Positions 18,264 to 26,220 of a DNA stretch of 64,000 bases are shown here, piece by piece. Both the position numbers and the translations under genes were made by a program. The stretch's first letter is position 1, and each line of letters starts with the position of its first letter. The notes beneath the pieces were generated by a model. The model was given only the letters and a program-made list of their open reading frames with translations. It did not search any database and was not told the origin of the DNA. Origin of the DNA: Mycobacterium syngnathidarum (GTDB lineage: Bacteria; Actinomycetota; Actinomycetes; Mycobacteriales; Mycobacteriaceae); NCBI RefSeq assembly GCF_001942625.1, contig NZ_MLCL01000089.1:186001-250000 (forward strand), written 5' to 3'.

Positions 18264-19100
18264 TTACGAACGCGAAGCCCACACCCTGGCAAGCTTGCCG
18301 AGAACATTGGCCTCGCCGTCGCGGCAGGTAACCCGAATGATGCTCCAGCCCATTTCGATCATCGCGTCGATACGGGCGATGTCCTTGCGGAGGACGTCGG
18401 GATCGGTGTGGTGCAGGCCTTCGTACTCCATGACGATCTTTAGCTCCGGCCAGGCGAGATCGGCGTCTCCGATCAATGCGCCGTACTCGTTGTAGATCGG
18501 GTGCTGTGTCTGTGGTGGTGGATAGCCCGCGCGAACAACCAACAGCGGCAACCAGGTTTCCTGCGGGGATTCCGCTCCGGGGTCGACCAGGGCAATGCTC
18601 GCACGTGCCTGTTTGATGCCTTTGCGGCCGGTATACCGCTGCGCGGCCAATTCGATGTCAGCGACTTTCAGCCGCGTGGCCCGCGCCAGCGCATCGATCG
18701 CTGCCACAGCGGCGTCTTCTGGCAGTCGGCAGGCGAGGTCGACCGCCGTCCGTAGCGGGTTGGTCAATCGGATATCGCCGATCTGACAGATTTCGTCGTC
18801 ATCGATCACGTCGGCCCAGGCGACGACTCCCCGGGTCGGTCGCCGATTCGTGTCGAGAATGTTGGCGGGAAGCGCAGCATCGATCCAACGTGCTCCATGC
18901 AGCGCCGACGCGGAATACCCAGCCAATACGCCCCGCCGCCGTGATCGCAACCAGGCCGCCTTGGCGCGCAGCACCGCGGTGGGCCGAGTCCCCCTGGGCA
19001 CATAGATGTCGTGGTGCACAGCGGTGAACCGGGCACGCAGATCGTGGCGTGTCAGCCTGCCGGCCGCAACGGCCTCACTGCCGATGAACGGCTCCACCAT
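18264..19100 (-). CDS. DUF559 / Vsr-like endonuclease-domain protein
   Basis: 278 aa. The N-terminal ~90 residues resemble the winged-helix AbiEi-like region found in many actinobacterial DUF559 proteins (AVAAGRLTRHDLRARF, IYVPRG). The C-terminal ~100 residues carry the DUF559/Vsr-fold core: E in ESPQETWL, GDADLAWPELKIVMEYEG and the terminal DAMIEMGWSIIRVT strand. The D...E...E arrangement fits PD-(D/E)XK-type nuclease sites. It stands alone, bracketed by two matching 60-bp palindromes, and its last codons and stop lie in a partial repeat arm. The role is unknown. It could be a solitary nuclease, a toxin-antitoxin remnant or part of a mobile unit. Confidence 0.8.
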   Translation of the reverse strand: MVEPFIGSEAVAAGRLTRHDLRARFTAVHHDIYVPRGTRPTAVLRAKAAWLRSRRRGVLAGYSASALHGARWIDAALPANILDTNRRPTRGVVAWADVIDDDEICQIGDIRLTNPLRTAVDLACRLPEDAAVAAIDALARATRLKVADIELAAQRYTGRKGIKQARASIALVDPGAESPQETWLPLLVVRAGYPPPQTQHPIYNEYGALIGDADLAWPELKIVMEYEGLHHTDPDVLRKDIARIDAMIEMGWSIIRVTCRDGEANVLGKLARVWASRS

Positions 19101-19134
19101 GCGGGAAAAGTGTGCCCGCGCCCACCGACAACCT

Positions 19135-19194
19135 CACGTTCGTAACGTGGTGGCGCCAGAATTCGCGTCTCGCCGCCACCAGGTTACAAACGCG
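19135..19194. repeat. 60-bp palindromic repeat, copy 2 (upstream flank of DUF559 gene)
   Basis: Arms at 19135-19155 and 19174-19194 match at 18 of 21 positions. The loop contains AATTCGCGTCT, close to the AATTCGTGTTT of copy 1. It has the same orientation and length as copy 1. The spacing between the starts of the two copies is 944 bp, enclosing only the DUF559 gene. Confidence 0.75.
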
Positions 19195-19209
19195 GATACG
19201 CGACAGGAG

Positions 19210-20025
19210 CTAGGCCGCAGACGGGCTGCGCTGAGCCCACCACTGGCTGTGCAGGCGCTGGCACACCGGCAAACGCAGCGGCTCGGCGCCGGCGAAATCC
19301 GGCCGGACCGCAACGGCCGCGTATGACCCGGAACCGCCGTCGGGATCGATGAGCAGGCTGGCCATCCCCGCGTCGTTGGCGGCGCGCAGGCCCGAGACCG
19401 AGCCGGCGATGGCCAACGCATCGTGGCCGGCCACACCCAGCTCACCCAGGGCATGCCGGTACAGGTCGGCCCCGGAGGCGCTGACGTCGTCGGTGGTGAC
19501 GACGGTTTCCACCAGGCCGTCACCGACCAGCTGGCGCACCAGCGGTTCGGCCCAGCGGCGACGGCCCGCGGCGACCACGCCGACCGGCAGGCCGGCCAGG
19601 AACGCGTCGTTCATCAGATCCTCCAGGCCCGGCCGTGGCGTCAGGCCCGCATCGAGGATCATCTCGTCGAACATCATGTCCTTGGTCGTGCAGATCTCGT
19701 CGGCGAGCACTTCGGTGAGGACATCGCAGTCCGGCCCCACGCAGCGCTTGCGCAGCTCGGCAGTCACCCGTTGACGTTCGTCGTGCAGCGCAAGGAGCTG
19801 CTGATACCGCGCGACCTCCCACTCGATGGGCAGACCGTGCGCGGCGAACGCGGCGTTGAAGACAACGCGATGTCCGTCGACGTCGAGATCCGACAGCGCA
19901 TCGAGGTCCAGGATCACCGCACGCAGCGGATGGGCACTCGTATCAGGCCGCGAACAGTCCCACCAGAACCGCCCGGCCCGCCATGACTTCTCTTGTGTTG
20001 ACGACACCCCATGAGAGTGGCCCAC
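19210..20025 (-). CDS. HAD family hydrolase (phosphoglucomutase/CbbY-like)
   Basis: Up to 271 aa from GTG 20025. The HAD core begins near residue 34 with RAVILDLDALSDLD, where the two Asp of the DxD nucleophile motif are present but the usual Thr/Val after them is Leu. VGVVAAGRRRWAEPLV is the motif II region. Motif IV is around DALAIAGSVSGLRAANDAGM, where the usual acidic pair is replaced by AGS, which is unusual. The first ~33 residues have no HAD features, and the expected family start falls on a CTG codon (19926), so the start is uncertain. The likely activity is a small-molecule phosphatase; the substrate is unknown. Confidence 0.75.
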   Translation of the reverse strand: MGHSHGVSSTQEKSWRAGRFWWDCSRPDTSAHPLRAVILDLDALSDLDVDGHRVVFNAAFAAHGLPIEWEVARYQQLLALHDERQRVTAELRKRCVGPDCDVLTEVLADEICTTKDMMFDEMILDAGLTPRPGLEDLMNDAFLAGLPVGVVAAGRRRWAEPLVRQLVGDGLVETVVTTDDVSASGADLYRHALGELGVAGHDALAIAGSVSGLRAANDAGMASLLIDPDGGSGSYAAVAVRPDFAGAEPLRLPVCQRLHSQWWAQRSPSAA

Positions 20026-20089
20026 GTCACATCGTCCGCGCGTCCCCCGTAGGGGGGATTGGGCCGGTCAAGTTCATCTACTCCGGACC

Positions 20090-20107
20090 TCACCCCCTCT
20101 AGGGTGA
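20090..20107 (+). promoter_or_regulatory. Small hairpin over the ribosome binding site of the NarL-type regulator
   Basis: TCACCC (20090-20095) pairs with GGGTGA (20102-20107) around the loop CCTCTA. The right arm holds the purine-rich sequence 4 bp before ATG 20112. If formed in RNA it would hide the start site. It is short, so it could be coincidental. Confidence 0.25.
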
Positions 20108-20111
20108 TGCC

Positions 20112-20774
20112 ATGGCGCCCTCCAATCCAGTGCGCCTTGTGCTGGTCGACGACCATGAAATGGTCATCGAGGGTCTCAAGGCCATGCTTGCTGCGTTCAA
20201 CGACCGGGTCGAGGTGGTCGGCCAGGCCGTGGGCGCGGAACGCGCACTCAGCGTCATCGAGACACTCGATCCCGACATCGTGCTGTGCGACGTGCGCATG
20301 GAAGGTTCCAGCGGGTTGGACCTGTGCCGGGTGCTGCGTGAGCGCGAACCGGAACGCAAGGTGGTCATGCTGTCGGTCTACGACGACGAGCAGTACCTGT
20401 TCCAGGCCCTGCGGGTGGGCGCCGCGGGCTATCTGCTCAAGAGCATCAGCAGCGACGAGCTGGTGCGTCAGCTCGAATTCGCCCACAGCGGCCAGACCGC
20501 GATCGATCCGGGGATGGCGGCCCGCGCGGCCGGCACCGCGGCCCGGTTGCAGCGCGACGAGTTCTGGCCCGGGGTCCGGCAGGGGCTGACCCAGCGCGAG
20601 AGCGAGATCCTGTCTTTCGTGGTCGCGGGCCTGTCCAACCGGGGGATCGCCAACAAGCTGGTGATCGGCGAGGAGACCGTGAAGACGCACCTACGCTCCA
20701 TCTACCGCAAGCTCGGGGTCAGCGACCGGGCCGGTGCGGTGGCCACCGCGCTGCGCGAAGGCATCTACCAATGA
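20112..20774 (+). CDS. NarL/FixJ-family response regulator
   Basis: 220 aa. The receiver domain has the acidic pocket VDDHE, the phospho-acceptor Asp in IVLCDVRMEGSSGLD (about residue 58) and the Lys in GYLLKSISSDE. The C-terminal LuxR-type helix-turn-helix includes LTQRESEILSFVVAGLSNRG and GEETVKTHLRSIYRKLGV. It overlaps the downstream GAF histidine kinase by 4 bp (ATGA), marking them as a cognate pair. Target genes are not evident from the sequence. Confidence 0.93.
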   Translation: MAPSNPVRLVLVDDHEMVIEGLKAMLAAFNDRVEVVGQAVGAERALSVIETLDPDIVLCDVRMEGSSGLDLCRVLREREPERKVVMLSVYDDEQYLFQALRVGAAGYLLKSISSDELVRQLEFAHSGQTAIDPGMAARAAGTAARLQRDEFWPGVRQGLTQRESEILSFVVAGLSNRGIANKLVIGEETVKTHLRSIYRKLGVSDRAGAVATALREGIYQ

Positions 20775-21985
20775 CCGCCGAGAAATCCGGACGCGAACTC
20801 GGGCCGATCGACCTCACCGCCGACCGGGAGCTGGCCCTGCTGCGTGAGCTCATCCGCGCCGCGTCGAGCGGCCCGGGGGTGGAACCGCTGGCCGCCGCGG
20901 CGGCCGGGATGATCACCGAGGCCACCGCCACCGACGTGTGCTTCGTCCACGTGCTCGACGACTCGGACCGCGCCCTGACGCTGGCCGGGGCCACTCCGCC
21001 GTTCGACGCCGAGATCGGCAAGATCCGGCTACCGCTGGGGCAGGGCATCTCCGGTTGGGTGGCCAGCCATCGCCAGCCCGTGGTGATCAGCCACGACAAG
21101 GAGTCCGACCCCCGCTACAAGCCCTTCGAGTCGCTGCGCGGACGAGACTTCACCTCGATGGTGTCGGTCCCGATGGAGACCGGGCCGGGCGGGCTGGTCG
21201 GTGTGCTCAACGTGCACACCGTCGAACGCCGAGAGTTCACGCCGCGCGACGTGGAGTTGCTGCTGGTGATCGGCCGGCTGATCGCCGGGGCATTGCACCA
21301 GGCCCGGTTGCACCGCCAGTTGGTGGCTCGCGAGCGTGCCCACGAGAATTTCGTCGAGCAGGTGATCCAGGCTCAGGAGATCGAGCGGCGCCGGTTGGCC
21401 GGCGACATTCACGACGGCATCTCCCAGCGGCTGGTGACGCTGTCCTACCGGCTCGACGCCGCGGCGCGCGCGGTCGAACCGCAGGCGGTGGCCGAGCAGT
21501 TGGCGGCCGCCCGCGAGCTGGTTGCGCTGACTCTGCAGGAGGCCAGGGCAGCGATCAGCGGGCTGCGTCCGCCGGTGCTCGACGATCTCGGTTTGTCGGG
21601 TGGGTTGGCCAGCCTGGCCCGCTCGATTCCGCGGATCCCGATCGAGGTCGACCTCGCCGAGACCCGCGTGCCCGATCACATCGAGCTGGCGCTGTACCGG
21701 ATCGCCCAGGAATGTCTGCAGAATGTGGTCAAACATGCCGACGCGGATCGGGCCCGGCTCACCTTCGCCGTCGACGACGGTGTGGCACGCCTCGAAATCG
21801 TTGATGACGGAAAGGGTTTCGATACCTTCGAACACCCGTTGGGCAGCGACGAGATGGGTGGCTACGGACTGCTCTCGATGGCCGAGCGGGCCGAGATCGT
21901 CGGCGGGCGGCTGCACATCCGGTCGCGGCCGGGCGCGGGTACCACGGTCACCGCGACCATTCCGCTGCCGTCCGTCACGCAGTAG
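20771..21985 (+). CDS. GAF-domain sensor histidine kinase (HisKA_3 type)
   Basis: 404 aa, with no membrane segments. A GAF domain covers about residues 30-185 (LPLGQGISGWVASHRQPVVI). The HisKA_3 dimerisation helix carries the phospho-His in RRRLAGDIHDGISQRLVTL. The C-terminal HATPase has ECLQNVVKHADAD, VDDGKGFD and GGYGLLSMAERAEIVGG. This is the DevS/NreB-like class that pairs with NarL regulators. The GAF ligand (heme, flavin or other) is not predictable here. Translationally coupled to the preceding regulator. Confidence 0.92.
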   Translation: MTAEKSGRELGPIDLTADRELALLRELIRAASSGPGVEPLAAAAAGMITEATATDVCFVHVLDDSDRALTLAGATPPFDAEIGKIRLPLGQGISGWVASHRQPVVISHDKESDPRYKPFESLRGRDFTSMVSVPMETGPGGLVGVLNVHTVERREFTPRDVELLLVIGRLIAGALHQARLHRQLVARERAHENFVEQVIQAQEIERRRLAGDIHDGISQRLVTLSYRLDAAARAVEPQAVAEQLAAARELVALTLQEARAAISGLRPPVLDDLGLSGGLASLARSIPRIPIEVDLAETRVPDHIELALYRIAQECLQNVVKHADADRARLTFAVDDGVARLEIVDDGKGFDTFEHPLGSDEMGGYGLLSMAERAEIVGGRLHIRSRPGAGTTVTATIPLPSVTQ

Positions 21986-21995
21986 TCGACCGTTT

Positions 21996-22580
21996 TCAAG
22001 GTGGGTCCTCAAGGTGCACACGCACCGCAGGTACCGCCCGGGCGATCAGCTCCTCGACCGATTGCGATGCGATGGGTTCGATCCGCAGGATGTGACGCAG
22101 GTAGGCGATGCCGAGTAGTTGGCCCATGGCCAGGTCCACCCGTAGTTCGGCGTCGGCACCGGTGAGTGCGGTGGCGATCTGCGGGTAGAGGCGCTGCTCG
22201 ATGAACTGGCGGACCAGTGCGGCCGATTCCTCGTGGGTGGCCGCACCACGCAGGATGGCCAGCAGGGGCGCCCGGGTGTCGGGTTGTTCCCACAGTTCGA
22301 AGAAGAGCCGGGCGAGGCGTTCGGCCAAGCCGGTCTCGGCGTCACCGAGAATCCGGTCGCTGAACTGCTCCGGGTCGAACGGCCAGCCCACGGCGGCCCG
22401 GAACAGCTCGGCCTTGCCTCCGAAATAGTGCCGGATCAGGGCCGGGTCCACACCGGCGGCGGTCGCGATGTCGCGCAGTGAGGTCTTGTCGTAGCCGCCT
22501 TCGGCGAACATCCGCCGGGCCGTGGCCACCAACTCCTCACGGGTGCCGGACTGTCCCGGCCGTCGTCCACGGGGCGGCAT
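21996..22580 (-). CDS. TetR family transcriptional regulator
   Basis: 194 aa. The N-terminal helix-turn-helix is SLRDIATAAGVDPALIRHYFGGK (positions about 33-55), which includes the typical YF-GK end. The ligand domain begins with ELFRAAVGWPFDPEQFSDR, a form common in actinobacteria. It is convergent with the histidine kinase gene (10 bp between stops) and divergent from a Ddn-like gene with an 86-bp intergenic region. It therefore probably regulates that gene or itself. The effector is unknown. Confidence 0.88.
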   Translation of the reverse strand: MPPRGRRPGQSGTREELVATARRMFAEGGYDKTSLRDIATAAGVDPALIRHYFGGKAELFRAAVGWPFDPEQFSDRILGDAETGLAERLARLFFELWEQPDTRAPLLAILRGAATHEESAALVRQFIEQRLYPQIATALTGADAELRVDLAMGQLLGIAYLRHILRIEPIASQSVEELIARAVPAVRVHLEDPP

Positions 22581-22601
22581 AGTGAAGAAATTCTACAGTC
22601 G

Positions 22602-22631
22602 TTGACTTCCCGATCAGGCCAGGTCTACGCT
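22602..22631 (+). promoter_or_regulatory. Candidate sigma-A promoter of the Ddn-like gene
   Basis: -35 TTGACT (22602-22607) and -10 TACGCT (22626-22631) with an 18-bp spacer, 35 bp upstream of ATG 22667. This lies in the divergent region shared with the TetR gene. Confidence 0.5.
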
Positions 22632-22666
22632 CGAATCATTAATTCCACAACCGAGGAGTTAAAACG

Positions 22667-23050
22667 ATGCCCGCTCCACGCTGGGTCGCCCACGTCAACA
22701 AGATCGGCCTCAACAAGCTCACCCAGTTCATCGCCCCATGGGCACCGGGCTGGGCAGTCGTCATCCACCGGGGCCGCAAGTCCGGCCGCACCTTCCGCAC
22801 ACCGCTGTGGGCATTTCGACGGCCGAACGGTTTCGTCATCGCCCTGACCTACGGCTCGCAGGCCGACTGGGTGCGCAACGTACTGGCCGCAGGCGGCTGC
22901 GAACTGGAGGCCCGACGCCGTCGGTACCGCTTGACCGCACCCGAGGTCTACCGCGACGAGAACGCCACCGGCATGCCGGCGTTCATCAGGTTCATGCTGC
23001 GCCGCGTGATCAAAGCCCCGGAGTTTCTCAGCCTGCGGGTCGCCGACTAA
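22667..23050 (+). CDS. Deazaflavin (F420)-dependent nitroreductase family protein
   Basis: 127 aa, a single split-barrel domain of the Ddn/FDOR-A family. It shows the characteristic VIHRGRKSGRTFRTPLWAF, GSQADWVRNVLAAGGCE and a C-terminal PEFLSLRV. Family members use F420H2 to reduce quinones or nitroimidazoles at the membrane. This copy lacks a long N-terminal extension. The start ATG 22667 follows GAGGAG. Its stop overlaps that of the convergent DUF732 gene by 4 bp. F420 use is inferred from family. Confidence 0.87.
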   Translation: MPAPRWVAHVNKIGLNKLTQFIAPWAPGWAVVIHRGRKSGRTFRTPLWAFRRPNGFVIALTYGSQADWVRNVLAAGGCELEARRRRYRLTAPEVYRDENATGMPAFIRFMLRRVIKAPEFLSLRVAD

Positions 23051-23484
23051 CCGCCGAGTTTCCCGGCGAGTTCGGGGCACTCGTACTTGAGCGCCACGGT
23101 CACGATCGTCATGAGCGCGGGAGGGCTGAGGCGGCTGCCCATCTGGATCAACACGTCGACGACATCTTGTTTCGTCTTGTTGAAGCTGCCGCCGGCCATG
23201 ATGCACGCCAGCATCAGCTGCTCCCCGATCGCCGTGTCAGAACCCTGAATACCGGCGGCACGGACCTCGGCGTACGCCTCCGCAGGCAGGTCCGCCGGAC
23301 CACGCCCGACGCCTGGGGGCGGGCCGGGACTCTTGGCGGCAGTGGACCTGGGCGCCTTCGACGACGTCGTGAACGGCGTGACGTCGTCGGGCGCGGTGGC
23401 CACGCCGGTGGTCGTGCTACTGCAGGCCGCCATCAACACGACGGCGGCGGCACCCAACGCCGCACCCACCCGCTTGGTGTTCAT
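23047..23484 (-). CDS. DUF732 domain lipoprotein
   Basis: 145 aa. A lipoprotein signal peptide precedes the lipobox LMAAC at about residues 17-21. A Thr/Pro/Ser-rich linker follows. The C-terminal ~70 residues form the DUF732 domain, with two conserved Cys (LACIMAGG and KYECPELAG) likely to form a disulfide. DUF732 proteins are small, secreted, and largely confined to mycobacteria and relatives, with no known function. Start ATG 23484. Confidence 0.85.
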   Translation of the reverse strand: MNTKRVGAALGAAAVVLMAACSSTTTGVATAPDDVTPFTTSSKAPRSTAAKSPGPPPGVGRGPADLPAEAYAEVRAAGIQGSDTAIGEQLMLACIMAGGSFNKTKQDVVDVLIQMGSRLSPPALMTIVTVALKYECPELAGKLGG

Positions 23485-23547
23485 GCGCGCTCCCCTCGAC
23501 TGTGTTCGAGCGTAGGCGCGTCAGCCCCGACGGCGCAGAAAGCGGCC

Positions 23548-24051
23548 TCAGAAATCCCCGGAGTGTCGGCGCAGCGTCTCGATCGAGGCCACCAGCGCCT
23601 GAGATTCTTCATCGGACATCCCGACATCGGCGAACACCTGCTGGTTCAGGGTCACCGTGGCGTCCTCGACCGTCGACCGCCCGAGTTTGGTGATCTGCAC
23701 CAATGTGGTGCGCCCGTCGGTCGGGTGCGGGACGCGCTCCACCAGACCACTGGCTTCCAGGCGCCGGATGGCGTGGGTGACGCTGGTGACATGCACCTGG
23801 AGGCGATCGGAGGCCTTGGTGATCGGCAATGCGCCGGCCCGGCTGAATGCCAGCAGCCGCAGCAGCTCGAACCGCGAGAAGCTCAGATCGTACGGCCGCA
23901 GTGCGGACTCCACCCGGGCCAGCAGGATCTGGTGGGCCCGCATCACCGAGGTCACCGCCACCATGCCGCCGGCCACGTCGCCCCATCCGGCGGCCTCCCA
24001 GTTCGCGCGGGCCTGCGCGATGGGGTCACGTTTGTCTGGTGGCGAGGGCAC
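23548..24051 (-). CDS. MarR family transcriptional regulator
   Basis: 167 aa from GTG 24051, chosen because AGAGG lies just upstream and family similarity begins here (PDKRDPIAQARANWEAAGW). A winged helix covers about residues 60-120 (ITKASDRLQVHVTSVTHAIR, LEASGLVERVPHPTDGRTT). It lies 68 bp downstream of the aminotransferase on the same strand, so it may belong to or regulate that four-gene operon. This is an inference from position. The ligand is unknown. Confidence 0.85.
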   Translation of the reverse strand: MPSPPDKRDPIAQARANWEAAGWGDVAGGMVAVTSVMRAHQILLARVESALRPYDLSFSRFELLRLLAFSRAGALPITKASDRLQVHVTSVTHAIRRLEASGLVERVPHPTDGRTTLVQITKLGRSTVEDATVTLNQQVFADVGMSDEESQALVASIETLRRHSGDF

Positions 24052-24119
24052 GCCTCTTCTTACCGCATCACCGCGCGGGGACCACGCATTCCGCGCGCAT
24101 CCGGCCCCGCACAGCGCGT

Positions 24120-25151
24120 TCAGCCGGCCGCGGTCACCGCCCCCAGCACGGCGCGAGTGGACTGCCGTGATCCGACGGTGATCCGCACACCGCCGTCGGC
24201 GTAATGGCGGACCTGAAGTCCGGTGCCGTCGAACACCTCCGGCCACGACATGGCCCCGCCGGGTAGGTACAGGAAGTTGGCGTGGGCATCCGTGCTGTAG
24301 ACGCCGAGTGCGCGCAACCGGGCCTGTAGGTAGCGCCGCTCCGCCGCGATCATTCGGATGCGTTGGTGCAGTTGATTTTCCGCATCATAGGAGGCCGCCA
24401 CCGCGACCTGGGCACTGAGCCCGATCCCGAACGGCAGCTGCATCTGCCACAGCTGCCTGCCGAGGTCCGCGGCGCAGAACCCGTAGCCGATCCGCAGCCC
24501 GGCCAGGCCGTAGGCCTTCGAAAAGGTGCGCACCACCACGACATTGCCGAACCTGGCTACCAGGCTGGGCCCGTCGATACGTTGATCGGCGGTCAAGAAC
24601 TCCACGTATGCCTCGTCGAGCAGCACCACGGTGTCCTCGGGAAGCCGGGTCAGGAGTCGCTCGATCTCGACGTCCGGCTCGATGGTGCCCGTCGGGTTGT
24701 GCGGCCGGCAGACCGCCACCACTTTCGCGCGCTGGCCGGCCTCGGCCATCGCGTCCAGGTCGTGATGGCCGTGCGCATCGAGCGCAACCGTGATCGTCCG
24801 CAATCGTGCCATCTGCGCGAAGATCGGATACCCGTCGAAGGTGGGCGCCGCCATCACCATGGTGTCGCCCGGGCTGGTCACCGCATGCAGCACCTGCATG
24901 ATGACCCCGGTGGCGCCGGCGCCGACGATCACCTGCTCCTCGGCCACCCCGTCATGCCCGGCGATCAGTGAACGCAACCGTTGCGGCAGAAACTCCGGAT
25001 ACCGGTTTGCCGCCCCGTCGCAGGCCCGCAGCGCCGAGCGCACCGCGGGCAGCGGCGGAAACGGACATTCGTTGAGCGACAACGCCAACGGGTTGACCGC
25101 CTGCGGCAGCGCGCCGACCACGCCGGACAGTGCGGTGCGCGGTGCTGCCAT
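24120..25151 (-). CDS. HisC-like PLP-dependent aminotransferase
   Basis: 343 aa from ATG 25151, whose A is shared with the stop of the upstream KAS III gene (TGATG). Fold-type I features are present: LSLNECPFPPLP at the N-terminus, GAGATGVIMQVLH, RPHNPTGTIEPD, LDEAYVEF, and the PLP Lys in RTFSKAYGLAGLRIGYG. It resembles histidinol-phosphate aminotransferases but sits far from any his operon. As the last of four overlapping or adjacent genes after ThDP, SRPBCC and KAS III-like enzymes, it more likely aminates a keto intermediate made by them. This role is an inference. Confidence 0.87.
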   Translation of the reverse strand: MAAPRTALSGVVGALPQAVNPLALSLNECPFPPLPAVRSALRACDGAANRYPEFLPQRLRSLIAGHDGVAEEQVIVGAGATGVIMQVLHAVTSPGDTMVMAAPTFDGYPIFAQMARLRTITVALDAHGHHDLDAMAEAGQRAKVVAVCRPHNPTGTIEPDVEIERLLTRLPEDTVVLLDEAYVEFLTADQRIDGPSLVARFGNVVVVRTFSKAYGLAGLRIGYGFCAADLGRQLWQMQLPFGIGLSAQVAVAASYDAENQLHQRIRMIAAERRYLQARLRALGVYSTDAHANFLYLPGGAMSWPEVFDGTGLQVRHYADGGVRITVGSRQSTRAVLGAVTAAG

Positions 25152-26212
25152 CACACCCGCCCCGCATCGGCACTGTCGCCTACCAGGCCGCCCCATCGCA
25201 CCGCCGCGGCCCCGGCGAAGTCACCGGCGTGGGCGAAGGCGGCCATCAGCACGGTATCGCCGGCCTTCACCCGACCGCCGGCGACGGCCCGGTCCAGATT
25301 GACGGGAATCCCTGCGGCGAACAGGTTTCCGCATTCGTCAAAGGTGTCCACGTGGCGTTCGGGTGGCAATTCCAGCGCCTCACGCCAATTGCGCAGGAAC
25401 ACCCGGTTGGGCTGATTGGTCACGAACAGATCGATGTCCCTGGGCTGCACCCCGATCCGGTCGCACACCGCGTAGGACACCTCGGGCACCTGCCGGTTGC
25501 CCCGGGCCAGCACCTTGGTGATCTTGCTCTCGGTGAACCCGATGCAGGCCTCACCCGGACCGGCCTGCCACCATTTGCGCGGCGGGTCCATCACCACGGT
25601 CATGTCCCCGGCGAACTCCCCGTAAGTGCGGCATTCGATGTCGAGGACTGGCGACGCGTCGGACAGCGTCACCAGCCCGACGGCGGCCCCGTCGCCGGGC
25701 ACCGCGGCCTGCGCCTTGCGCCGGATGGTCTGCTGATCGAAGACCTGGCCGGCCGAGTTCTGGGCGATCGCGATCACCGCGGTACGACCTTCTCCCGCGC
25801 CGAGCAGCGTCCGGGCCACCTTGAGCCCGAGGATGAATGCCGCGCACCCGCCGTTGTGCAGATCGATCACCCAGTTGGGTTTCATACCCAGCCGGTGCGC
25901 CATGCCGCCCCCGCCGCCGTAGAACGGCATGTCCGGCAGCTGGGTGTGGGTGATCAACACGTCGGCTCCGGTGATGACGTCGGAACCGTGCCGCTCGACC
26001 ACCCCGGCGGCAGCCCGCTCGACCATGTCGATCGCGGTTTCCTCGGGCCCCACGTGATGTCGGAATCGCGGCGCCCGGAACATCACGTTGTCGGCCAGCT
26101 CATCGGTTTCGGCGAACCCGGCGTAGTAGTCGGCACCGATCGGGTCACCGGGCAGGTAGGTGGACACGTCGATGAGGCTGACGGGTTTGTACGTGGACAT
26201 GTTCGCAGTCAT
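25151..26212 (-). CDS. KAS III-like (FabH/OleA superfamily) condensing enzyme
   Basis: About 353 aa, a thiolase-superfamily KAS III. The active-site Cys is present in LHNGGCAAFILGLKVA, and the second-half Asn is in ECGNLFAAGIP. The His of the FabH HQAN motif is replaced: the aligned segment reads VTNQPNRVF, so Asn stands where His is expected. The enzyme may acylate or condense by a changed mechanism. Start choice is open among ATG 26224 (overlapping the previous stop), 26212 and 26200. It lies in a tight operon with ThDP, SRPBCC and aminotransferase genes, which suggests secondary metabolism and not fatty-acid initiation. Confidence 0.85.
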   Translation of the reverse strand: MTANMSTYKPVSLIDVSTYLPGDPIGADYYAGFAETDELADNVMFRAPRFRHHVGPEETAIDMVERAAAGVVERHGSDVITGADVLITHTQLPDMPFYGGGGGMAHRLGMKPNWVIDLHNGGCAAFILGLKVARTLLGAGEGRTAVIAIAQNSAGQVFDQQTIRRKAQAAVPGDGAAVGLVTLSDASPVLDIECRTYGEFAGDMTVVMDPPRKWWQAGPGEACIGFTESKITKVLARGNRQVPEVSYAVCDRIGVQPRDIDLFVTNQPNRVFLRNWREALELPPERHVDTFDECGNLFAAGIPVNLDRAVAGGRVKAGDTVLMAAFAHAGDFAGAAAVRWGGLVGDSADAGRV

Positions 26213-26220
26213 GGCGCGTC

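Noticed and set aside
18191..19194. Insertion sequence ends around the DUF559 gene
   Set aside because: The 60-bp units are direct repeats of palindromes, not terminal inverted repeats, no transposase is present and no target-site duplication is visible; kept as a repeat-gene unit.
22738..24204. 488-codon open frame on the plus strand across the Ddn-like, DUF732 and MarR genes
   Set aside because: It crosses three real genes on two strands; the translation is low-complexity and has no motifs.
24120..25151. True histidinol-phosphate aminotransferase (hisC)
   Set aside because: Sequence resembles HisC, but no his gene is nearby and it is embedded in an operon with condensing and ThDP enzymes, so a biosynthetic role elsewhere is more likely.
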